Source: Candidatus Colwellia aromaticivorans (GTDB lineage: Bacteria > Pseudomonadota > Gammaproteobacteria > Enterobacterales > Alteromonadaceae). Taken from it: a stretch of DNA of 64,000 nt. The DNA is taken from contig NZ_QOLD01000081.1 in NCBI RefSeq assembly GCF_003333305.1, positions 1 through 64,000 of the forward strand, given 5' to 3'. Of this stretch, positions 17,722-25,047 are shown one piece after another (the stretch's first letter is position 1; each line of letters opens with the position of its first letter). The notes under the pieces were generated by a model. It was not told where the DNA came from and did no database searches. It saw only the letters and a list, made by a program, of their open reading frames with translations. A program made the position numbers and the translations under genes.

Positions 17722-19183
17722 CTCCCTGCTCCTTTGCTAATTTACTACCTTTAAAGTACACATCAATTTTTAGCCCTTTAAGTAACGTCGAGGGGGATAA
17801 TTCTATTTTAGCGCCGTGCACGTCAGCAATATGCTTAACAATGGTTAAACCTAAACCACAACCCAAAACACTTGAGTTATGTTGATCACCGCCAACGCGG
17901 TAAAAACGATCAAAAATTCGTAGGTAGTCTTGAGGGGCTATACCAATACCTGAATCTTCAACACTAAGTACAATTTTTCTATCATCTTTATCTTCATTAA
18001 TTAACTTAACCGTGACTTTGATTTTTCCGCCTATTGGTGTGTATTTATTCGCGTTTGAAATCAAATTGACCGCTAACAAATGCACCGAAAACTCATGTGC
18101 GCATAAGTAAGTTTGATCACTTTCTAGCACGATGGTTTGTTCTTTTGCGCTTATGTCACTATAAAGTTCAGCAATCACTTGCTGCAATAATGAATTTAAA
18201 TTAAAACGCGTGCTGCCATCCACAATTTGCGCGGTGTTAGTACGATTCAAATTTAAAATTTGATCGATAACATGTCCCATTCTATCAACACTGTTGGTTA
18301 ATTCTTTTATTGAATCAAAGTGTTGAATTTCATTCGCTGTGACATGTAGATCATCTAAGGATAAACGCGCTGAAAAATCTTGAGTGATGTTGTGTACATT
18401 TATTTTTAATACACTTAAAGGTGTTTTTAACTCATGGGCAGCATCTTCTGCAAAGTGTCGTTCTCGTTTAAATGCTGCGTCTAAACGAGAGAATAGTTTA
18501 TTTAACGTAACAACAATATCAGCCAGTTCAGTATTGTTTACTTGTAAGTCAAGTGGGCTAAAATCATTAGTATTTCGTTTACCAAGCTCTGTTCGTAGTT
18601 GGTGTAAAGGCTTTAACCCTTGGGTGATAATGATATAGATTAAAAATGATAATATAACTATTGCGATAATCATGGGCGTAACGGCGGCTAAAATAAGTTC
18701 TTGTGCTAAGGCAAATTGCGTTTGTAGTGGTTGCGCCACAATCACACTAATTGATGGGCTATCTTGGGCTGATGTACTATTCGATAATGCGAACACTCGC
18801 CAACGTTTATCTAAAAAATTAGCTTCAGAAAAATGACTTAACGGTTTATGAGAAAGCACCGAAGAGGTAATAAGGTGATCGGGTGCGTTATTACTTTTAA
18901 TAAGTAATTCATCATTTTTCCATACCTGAAAAGCAAAACTACCCTGCTGTGCCACTTGAGCTGTTGGGTGTGTTTTGTTGCTATTATTGGTATTTATAAG
19001 AGATGATGTTTGCACTGCAGTTGTTTGCACTGCAAGTAACGTATTAGCAATATCTAGCAATTGCTGATCAAATTGTTTTTCAGCTCGTGACATACTCACT
19101 TTATAGCCTTGAATAGCAGCAATAAAGGTTATTAATGTTAATACCGAAAATAGTGTTAAGACTAAATAACGCCGGATACTCAT
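17714..19183 (-). CDS. Sensor histidine kinase (QseC/PmrB-like)
   Basis: 489 residues. TM1 about 5-25, a periplasmic sensor domain about 30-160, TM2 about 165-187, HAMP about 188-240. The dimerisation domain has the phospho-acceptor His250 in FAEDAAHELKTP. The ATPase domain has N (NLISNANKYTPIGG), G1 (VEDSGIGI), F and G2 (GLGLTIV) boxes. The overall architecture fits QseC/PmrB-type kinases. The signal it senses is unknown; its genomic partners suggest metal or envelope redox state. The response regulator lies 17 bases upstream. Confidence 0.92.
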   Translation of the reverse strand: MSIRRYLVLTLFSVLTLITFIAAIQGYKVSMSRAEKQFDQQLLDIANTLLAVQTTAVQTSSLINTNNSNKTHPTAQVAQQGSFAFQVWKNDELLIKSNNAPDHLITSSVLSHKPLSHFSEANFLDKRWRVFALSNSTSAQDSPSISVIVAQPLQTQFALAQELILAAVTPMIIAIVILSFLIYIIITQGLKPLHQLRTELGKRNTNDFSPLDLQVNNTELADIVVTLNKLFSRLDAAFKRERHFAEDAAHELKTPLSVLKINVHNITQDFSARLSLDDLHVTANEIQHFDSIKELTNSVDRMGHVIDQILNLNRTNTAQIVDGSTRFNLNSLLQQVIAELYSDISAKEQTIVLESDQTYLCAHEFSVHLLAVNLISNANKYTPIGGKIKVTVKLINEDKDDRKIVLSVEDSGIGIAPQDYLRIFDRFYRVGGDQHNSSVLGCGLGLTIVKHIADVHGAKIELSPSTLLKGLKIDVYFKGSKLAKEQGDD

Positions 19184-19200
19184 AACTGAAAATTCATAGT

Positions 19201-19887
19201 TTAATACGCATTATTAATGATGTAGCCTACACCACGTACGTTTTGAATAAATTTTTCAGGTAAGCTTTTTCTTAACTTATGAATATGAACCTCTACTGCA
19301 TTACTCAGCACTTCTTCGCCCCAATGATACAGTTTTGATTCAATTTGCTCTCGAGACAATATTCTTCCGGCATTTTCCATTAATGCTTTTAAAACCATAA
19401 ATTCTTTTTTGGAAAAGTGTATTTCAATTTCATTATTAATAGTATTTCTATCACTTTCAACAAGAACCTTATGAGTAAAAGTGTCTAACTTAACTTGCCC
19501 TACACAAATAAGTGAAGAGTTGGCGGTACCTAAGCGACGTTCAATAACACGTAATCTAGCCATTAACTCTTGTATTTCAAAAGGTTTAACAAGATAATCA
19601 TCTGCACCATAATCAAGGCCTTTAACTTTACTTTCAATTGAGTCTCGCGCGGTTAAAATGATGACAGGCAGTGATGATTTTTGATTACGTAGATGTTTTA
19701 ATACATCAAGTCCATCGATATCAGGCAAACCTAAGTCAAGAATAATCATATCTTGGTCAGGTGTAGATAAAGCGTTTAACGCTAGCTTCCCTTGGTTTAC
19801 ATGATTAACAACAAAACCTTCACTTTGCAGTGAGCGCTGTAAAGCTTTAGCCAATGGTAAGTCATCTTCAACTAGTAGTATTCTCAT
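19201..19887 (-). CDS. OmpR/PhoB-family response regulator (PmrA/QseB-like)
   Basis: 228 residues. Receiver domain with acidic pocket EDD (7-9), phosphorylated Asp51 (LDLGLP), Thr79 and Lys101. The C-terminal winged helix ends with VEVHIHKLRKSLP and VRGVGYII. The first phrase MRILLVEDD and the wHTH are those of PmrA/QseB-type regulators, which bind CTTAAG-type direct repeats. Such a repeat stands upstream of this operon (23015-23031), so autoregulation is likely. Nine bases after the ApbE-like gene. Confidence 0.92.
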   Translation of the reverse strand: MRILLVEDDLPLAKALQRSLQSEGFVVNHVNQGKLALNALSTPDQDMIILDLGLPDIDGLDVLKHLRNQKSSLPVIILTARDSIESKVKGLDYGADDYLVKPFEIQELMARLRVIERRLGTANSSLICVGQVKLDTFTHKVLVESDRNTINNEIEIHFSKKEFMVLKALMENAGRILSREQIESKLYHWGEEVLSNAVEVHIHKLRKSLPEKFIQNVRGVGYIINNAY

Positions 19888-19896
19888 ATCATTGGT

Positions 19897-20895
19897 TTAC
19901 CTGCGAGCCCAAAATTTAATTTCTTGTTCCTCTAAAAACTGCTCTGCATTAGTCCCTTGCAGTAAAGCTAAGGTTGCTAATATACCTGCTTGGATACATT
20001 GCGGGGCAACCACCGTAATAGAGCGCGGTGCCTCAATAATGGGCCAACCAGTTTTCGCATTCAAAATATGGCTATAGCGTTTACCATCGTTAATAAGGAA
20101 CCGACGAGCATCACCACTGGTAGCAAGTGCACCCGCTTTTAATGAAACAATCATATCTGCCTTACTGATATGATTGTTATCTGTATCGGGGTGCTCAATG
20201 GCTACTTGCCAAGGTTCATTATTTACACGGGAGGAAGTAACGGCTAAATCGCCACCTAAGTTAACTAATACTGGACTGTTGGTTAATTGCTTGGCAAGAA
20301 TAATAGCACGGTCAACGGCATACTCTTTACCTATGCCACCGAAATCAATTTCCATCCCTTTCACTAAATTAATTTGCTTTTGATCGAAGTGAATTTTTTG
20401 CCAGCCAACATTTGTTAATATTTGTTTAACTTGCGCTTCTGTCGGGAAATTATCATTATTGTCTTCGCTAGCTTGAGCATCGTGAAAAGACCAAACTTTT
20501 CGTAGTACACCAGAGCTGATATCAAACAAACCATCACTTAGTTGGTAACATTGCTCGGCGAAGTTCAGTAATAAATAGGTTTCTTCATCAATCGCAACAG
20601 AGTCTCCCGCATTGTTATTAATAACACTACAAACACTGTACTGATTATAACGGCTATATTTATCTTCAATACGCCAAACCTCAGTAGCAATAATATCACC
20701 CAGTTTAGCGGCTAGTTGCTTATCAGTTGATTGTATTATCACCTCACAAGGACTTGCCATGGCATTAAACGTAATACCATAGCTGTCTTTGTTTTTTGAA
20801 AGCTGTACCGCTCTGTCTTTATTCAAGCGTGTCTCGTTAGAAAGAATAAGAAACTTGGGCAATAATAGCATCAATAGTTGAATAAAGTTCGACAT
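19897..20895 (-). CDS. ApbE-like FAD:protein FMN transferase, variant form
   Basis: ApbE proteins move FMN from FAD onto a Thr/Ser of extracytoplasmic proteins. Matches: FNAMASPCEV, DFGGIGKEYAVDRA, VNLGGDLAV, ALATSGDARRF and SHILNAKTGWPI. The usual A-D-A-x-A-T metal motif reads A-G-I-L-A-T, so the Mg-binding Asp is Gly. I recall this as a feature of the ApbE subgroup that travels with DUF3570. The start is uncertain. ATG 20895 has GGTGAG eight bases upstream and gives a hydrophobic N-terminus (FIQLLMLLLPKFLIL), but it overlaps the DUF3570 gene by 59 bases. TTG 20826 would avoid overlap and lack a signal. A longer frame to 20979 is unlikely. Confidence 0.8.
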   Translation of the reverse strand: MSNFIQLLMLLLPKFLILSNETRLNKDRAVQLSKNKDSYGITFNAMASPCEVIIQSTDKQLAAKLGDIIATEVWRIEDKYSRYNQYSVCSVINNNAGDSVAIDEETYLLLNFAEQCYQLSDGLFDISSGVLRKVWSFHDAQASEDNNDNFPTEAQVKQILTNVGWQKIHFDQKQINLVKGMEIDFGGIGKEYAVDRAIILAKQLTNSPVLVNLGGDLAVTSSRVNNEPWQVAIEHPDTDNNHISKADMIVSLKAGALATSGDARRFLINDGKRYSHILNAKTGWPIIEAPRSITVVAPQCIQAGILATLALLQGTNAEQFLEEQEIKFWARR

Positions 20896-22162
20896 CTTTA
20901 AGCTCACCAGGAGCATCAAAACCTGCATCCGTTGGTGTTTGACGATAATACTCCAATCTAAAAGATAAATGATGACCATTATTCACTAACAAACCATATT
21001 TTAAGCCTACCGTAATAGTGGACATTTCACCTATGCGATAATCAGCACTAACATAGGAAGGTAATGCGGCACCATCAATTAAAAACGGTTGATAAAACAC
21101 AGCAGCACTTTGTTGATAAAATCTAAAGTGCGGTTGTAAATAACTTTCTGTACCAAACGTATCTCCTAAAGGTATTCTAAAGCGAGAATCAATAGTATGA
21201 GAAGTGATTTCCCAGTCATCCCACATATAACGATAAGAAACATCAAGTACTGTACTATCAAAGTGATAAAGCGATTGCGCATAAATACTTTGCTTAACAC
21301 GAGAGTCCGGTCTAGATTCGTAAATATAATCTTGGGTAAAACCACTGCTGCCATCTACTACCGATATAACTTTAAAGGGGTCTGTTAGGTAGCCATCAAC
21401 CATTGAGTAAGAATAATTGAATTGCGTGATCATTCTGCGATTGATAACTTGCGTAAAGCCTAATAAAATATCGGTAGTTGTTTTGGTATCTTCTGAGCCA
21501 ATACGCGTTTCAGCAAAGTCATCACCCCAAGAAGGTGCACTGCTGTCTCCTATTAACATAGAACTAAACGGTTTAGGAATACCTCCTTCTGGGGTAAACG
21601 TATCTTGAAAGAAACTAAATCCCGCTGAGAAAGTTGAGTTTTTTCGATCGAAATCAAACGCTAAATTACCATTAATCCCCAGTGATAAATAATCATATTC
21701 CTTCGATATATGAACACCACCGCTGGCAGTATAGTTGGGTGCTATTGGTTGAGTCCATTGGCCATTTAGCTGAACGCGAGTGTCTTTAAAGGTATCATCA
21801 AGGGGAGTATTGCCTGGGGCGATTGTATATTGCCCCTTACCCGATGGTCGGGTAAACGTTTGTACATTGGGTTGTGCTACTGCGCCATTAGCCGATGCAC
21901 CTGTTAACGCATCAATCGTTAATTTTAAGTTAAGTATTTCATCATCAGCAAAAGTTTTTGTGGCATTAAAAATAGCTTCCGCGGCACTCACTCGGTCTAC
22001 TTCACTGTAAAATAAAAAAGCACTGTCGAATTCCCATGTACTTTCTTCTGTATTGGGATTCGACGTTGTGTCTGCTTGCGCTATGTTACTTGTACCCAGT
22101 AGCGCCGCGGTAGCGAGTGTTAATGCCGCTTTAATATTAGGTTTTTCAGTTTTATGTTTCAT
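20837..22162 (-). CDS. DUF3570 outer-membrane beta-barrel protein
   Basis: 441 residues. Signal peptide about 1-30 (ALLGTSNIAQA). The mature protein has repeated amphipathic strands, many Tyr/Phe and a terminal IIAQVSYSF ending in Phe, as in outer-membrane barrels. The N-terminal phrase FYSEVDRVSAAEA and the LDALTGASANGA-like segment are DUF3570 hallmarks. Function unknown. It is almost always found with DUF4266 and ApbE-like genes as far as I remember, so it may export, display or exchange electrons with the DUF4266 lipoprotein. Confidence 0.8.
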   Translation of the reverse strand: MKHKTEKPNIKAALTLATAALLGTSNIAQADTTSNPNTEESTWEFDSAFLFYSEVDRVSAAEAIFNATKTFADDEILNLKLTIDALTGASANGAVAQPNVQTFTRPSGKGQYTIAPGNTPLDDTFKDTRVQLNGQWTQPIAPNYTASGGVHISKEYDYLSLGINGNLAFDFDRKNSTFSAGFSFFQDTFTPEGGIPKPFSSMLIGDSSAPSWGDDFAETRIGSEDTKTTTDILLGFTQVINRRMITQFNYSYSMVDGYLTDPFKVISVVDGSSGFTQDYIYESRPDSRVKQSIYAQSLYHFDSTVLDVSYRYMWDDWEITSHTIDSRFRIPLGDTFGTESYLQPHFRFYQQSAAVFYQPFLIDGAALPSYVSADYRIGEMSTITVGLKYGLLVNNGHHLSFRLEYYRQTPTDAGFDAPGELKDVELYSTIDAIIAQVSYSF

Positions 22163-22224
22163 ATTATATTTTCTTTGAAAGTGTGACTTACAAGTGATTT
22201 ATTAGGAGCTATTTAAATGGTGTA

Positions 22225-22449
22225 TTAATTACAACCGCAGCCACCACCACCAAATCCTTTACCGCCACTTGATGCTTCTTTACTAAAATAAATATGATCA
22301 TCAAGCGCGGCATCAACCGGAGCTGCGTTTAATGACATTTCATCTTTCGCTAATAAATCACGTTCCCAAGGCTCAACACCTAAATTTGCACAGCCCGTTA
22401 CACCAATAACCAGTGGTAAAAACAAAACTAATTTGATATTTTTTGTCAT
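22225..22449 (-). CDS. DUF4266 small lipoprotein with Gly/Cys C-terminal tail
   Basis: 74 residues. Lipoprotein signal with lipobox VTGC (Cys20). The short mature part contains GVEPWERDLLAKDEM and a region ending HIYFSKEASSGG. The tail is Gly-rich and finishes G-G-G-G-C-G-C-N (67-74), with Cys71 and Cys73. Apart from the lipid Cys, these two are the only cysteines. The tail looks like a metal site, a disulfide or a modified (RiPP-like) end. It lies between the thioredoxin and DUF3570 genes, consistent with being their substrate. Confidence 0.82.
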   Translation of the reverse strand: MTKNIKLVLFLPLVIGVTGCANLGVEPWERDLLAKDEMSLNAAPVDAALDDHIYFSKEASSGGKGFGGGGCGCN

Positions 22450-22460
22450 AATATAAGGCC

Positions 22461-22949
22461 TTATTTAGTAGCGAGTAACTGTTCTATTTCTTGTTGATAT
22501 AACGATATTTTGTTGGTGAAAAATCCAGTATGACGAGATTTTATTTTACCGTCTCTACCTATCAGCATACTGCTAGGCATACCTTGTATTTTGAAGTGTT
22601 TTGCTATTTTTCCTTTCGGATCATAAATCACGGTGAAAGAAGCTGGCGTTTCACTAAGAAATTTAGCGGCTAAGTCTTTATTCGCATCTAAATTAATGCT
22701 AATAACACTAAACCCTTGCTGTTTATATTCTGCGTCGATTTTATTCATCCAAGGAAATGATTTTCGGCAAGGCCCACACCATGACGCCCAAAAATCCAAA
22801 TAAATCACCTCCCCTTTATGTTTATTCAACGCCTGTTCAAGGGCTACTTGGCTATCGGTTGCTTGCTGAGCATAGGTATTACTTGAGAAAATAACCATGA
22901 TAGAAAGTAATAAAACAAAAAATGATAACTGCTTTGATAAATGTTGCAA
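22461..22949 (-). CDS. TlpA/ResA-type periplasmic thioredoxin
   Basis: 162 residues with signal peptide about 1-27. Thioredoxin fold with active site WCGPC (Cys58, Cys61) in FWASWCGPCRKSFPWMNKI, a cis-Pro region (GMPSSMLI) and the TlpA-type insertion. It keeps cysteines reduced, or isomerises disulfides, in the periplasm. First gene of the operon, 11 bases before DUF4266; the obvious client is the CGC tail of that lipoprotein. Confidence 0.88.
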   Translation of the reverse strand: MQHLSKQLSFFVLLLSIMVIFSSNTYAQQATDSQVALEQALNKHKGEVIYLDFWASWCGPCRKSFPWMNKIDAEYKQQGFSVISINLDANKDLAAKFLSETPASFTVIYDPKGKIAKHFKIQGMPSSMLIGRDGKIKSRHTGFFTNKISLYQQEIEQLLATK

Positions 22950-23014
22950 ATTGGTACCTAATTTAAAGAGTAATTGCCAGAATATTTAATTAAACCATAC
23001 ATTAACTAAGTTTT

Positions 23015-23031
23015 CTTAACGAACCCTTAAG
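23015..23031 (-). promoter_or_regulatory. PmrA/QseB-like direct-repeat box upstream of the nine-gene operon
   Basis: On the minus strand CTTAAG-GGTTC-GTTAAG: two half-sites with a 5-base spacer, the spacing of PmrA-type boxes. It lies 66 bases upstream of the thioredoxin start, with AT-rich -10 candidates (TATGGT, TTTAAT) between. The operon itself encodes a regulator of this family. Confidence 0.55.
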
Positions 23032-23152
23032 AATTGTTATATTTTCATTTTTTAACTGTCATAAGCCCCAGAACCTCTTAATTACATTTTATTTCACCAA
23101 TAAGGTAAATTATGCTTGTTTTTTATAGTAGAACTGGCAAAGTGTCGCTAAC

Positions 23153-23174
23153 AATTAGTGTTGTTACACTAATT
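23153..23174. promoter_or_regulatory. Palindrome in the asnB leader
   Basis: AATTAGTG-TTGTTA-CACTAATT, a perfect 8-base inverted repeat 46 bases upstream of the asnB start. It could be an operator or an mRNA hairpin; no regulator can be named. The rest of the 22950-23219 gap shows only AT-rich promoter-like sequence. Confidence 0.45.
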
Positions 23175-23219
23175 ATTCACACAATTTGACTTACTATTAA
23201 TTAAAGGAGTAGCGCTTCA

Positions 23220-24884
23220 ATGTGTTCGATCTTTGGTATACTAGATATAAAAACAGGTGCTCAAGCACTTCGTCCAACCGCTTTAGAATGTTCTCGTCTA
23301 TTACGTCACCGTGGCCCAGATTGGTCAGGCATATACAGTAATGATAATGCCATATTAGTGCATGAACGTTTATCCATTGTTGATACTGAGCATGGTGCTC
23401 AACCTTTATATAATGAAGACAAAACCCATGCACTTGCCGTTAACGGTGAAATATATAACCATAAAGCTCTAGAAGCTGATTTAACGGTAGATTTTGACTT
23501 TAAAACAGCTTCTGACTGTGAAGTTATATTGCCGTTATATAAAGAGTTTGGTGTTGATTTTGTTGATAAATTGCAAGGCATGTTTGCTTTTATTGTATAC
23601 AATGAAACGGATAATTCTTATTTAATTGCCCGTGATCATATGGGTATTATTCCGCTTTATACTGGCTATGATAGCGACGGTAACTTTTATGTTGCTTCAG
23701 AAATGAAAGCACTTATGCCTATTTGTAAAACGGTAAGTGAATTTCCTCCTGGGCATATTTTAGATAGCCGTGTTGGTGAATTACAACGCTATTACAAACG
23801 TAACTGGCAAGAATATGCAGCGATTAAAGATAACACCACTAGTAAAACCAAAATTCGCGAAGCATTAGAAGAATCAGTAAAAAGTCATTTAATGACTGAT
23901 GTACCTTACGGTGTACTGTTATCAGGTGGTTTAGATTCGTCACTGATTTCTGCTATCACGCAAAAATTTGCTGCTCGTCGCATTGAAGAAAATGATTTAT
24001 CTGAAGCTTGGTGGCCAAAAGTTCATTCGTTTGCTTGTGGTTTAGCTGGTTCTCCTGATTTGGTTGCCGCGCAAACTGTTGCAGACAGTATTGGTACTAT
24101 TCATCATAGTGTGATCTTTACTGAGCAAGAAGGTATTGATGCATTAAAAGAAGTTATTTATCATTTAGAAACTTATGATGTAACAACTATTCGCGCTTCT
24201 ACGCCTATGTATTTAATGGCGCGTAAAATTAAAGCGATGGGTATTAAAATGGTACTTTCTGGTGAAGGTGCTGATGAAATATTTGGTGGTTATTTATACT
24301 TCCATAAAGCACCTAACGCACAAGAGTTTCATGAAGAGTTAAACCGTAAACTAGACCGTTTACATAAATTTGATTGCTTACGTGCAAATAAATCAATGTC
24401 AGCTTGGGGTATTGAAGCACGCGTACCATTTTTAGATAAACACTTTATGGATGTTGCCATGCGCATCAATCCTGAAGATAAAATGTGCGGCAACGGCATA
24501 ATGGAAAAAGCAATTTTACGTGAATCTTTTGAAGGTTACCTACCAAAAGAAATATTATGGCGTCAAAAAGAGCAATTTTCTGACGGTGTAGGTTACTCGT
24601 GGATTGACGGGTTAAAAGCCCATGTTGAAGCACTTGTGACTGATCAACAACTTGAAAATGCTCACATTAGATTCCCGGTAAATACACCTGATAACAAAGA
24701 AGGTTATTACTACCGTACCGTTTTTGAAGAGAAATACCCATTAACTACTGCTGCTGATTGTGTTATTGGTGGCAAGTCTGTTGCTTGTAGTACTGAAGAA
24801 GCACTGGCTTGGGATGAAAGCTTCCAAAACAATGCCGACCCATCGGGTCGTGCAGTATTGAGTGTACATAACGAAAGTTATTAA
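23220..24884 (+). CDS. asnB: Asparagine synthetase B (glutamine-hydrolysing)
   Basis: 554 residues. Makes asparagine from aspartate, ATP and glutamine. N-terminal class II glutaminase with Cys2 as nucleophile (MCSIFG), RHRGPDWSG, VNGEIYNH and SDCEVILPLY. The C-terminal synthetase has the pyrophosphate loop LLSGGLDSSL, and SGEGADEIFGGY. AAGGAG lies ten bases upstream. Monocistronic: divergent from the thioredoxin operon and followed by a strong terminator. Confidence 0.96.
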   Translation: MCSIFGILDIKTGAQALRPTALECSRLLRHRGPDWSGIYSNDNAILVHERLSIVDTEHGAQPLYNEDKTHALAVNGEIYNHKALEADLTVDFDFKTASDCEVILPLYKEFGVDFVDKLQGMFAFIVYNETDNSYLIARDHMGIIPLYTGYDSDGNFYVASEMKALMPICKTVSEFPPGHILDSRVGELQRYYKRNWQEYAAIKDNTTSKTKIREALEESVKSHLMTDVPYGVLLSGGLDSSLISAITQKFAARRIEENDLSEAWWPKVHSFACGLAGSPDLVAAQTVADSIGTIHHSVIFTEQEGIDALKEVIYHLETYDVTTIRASTPMYLMARKIKAMGIKMVLSGEGADEIFGGYLYFHKAPNAQEFHEELNRKLDRLHKFDCLRANKSMSAWGIEARVPFLDKHFMDVAMRINPEDKMCGNGIMEKAILRESFEGYLPKEILWRQKEQFSDGVGYSWIDGLKAHVEALVTDQQLENAHIRFPVNTPDNKEGYYYRTVFEEKYPLTTAADCVIGGKSVACSTEEALAWDESFQNNADPSGRAVLSVHNESY

Positions 24885-24915
24885 TTACCTTTCAAAAATG
24901 ACATTTTAAAATAAT

Positions 24916-24950
24916 AAAAGGCTTACTATATTTAGTAAGCCTTTATTTTT
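24916..24950 (+). terminator. Terminator of asnB
   Basis: AAAGGCTTACTA-TATT-TAGTAAGCCTTT followed by ATTTTT. A perfect 12-base stem 30 bases after the asnB stop. Confidence 0.9.
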
Positions 24951-25047
24951 ATAAAAATTATCACCTTAAAAAATAACAAGTTGCTTGCGTTCAAAATATT
25001 TTCTACTAAAATCAGTTTATAGTTTAATTAGTCATAAAAGTAATTTC

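Noticed and set aside
23197-23602. Minus-strand ORFs under asnB
   Set aside because: Shadows of a well-supported coding region.
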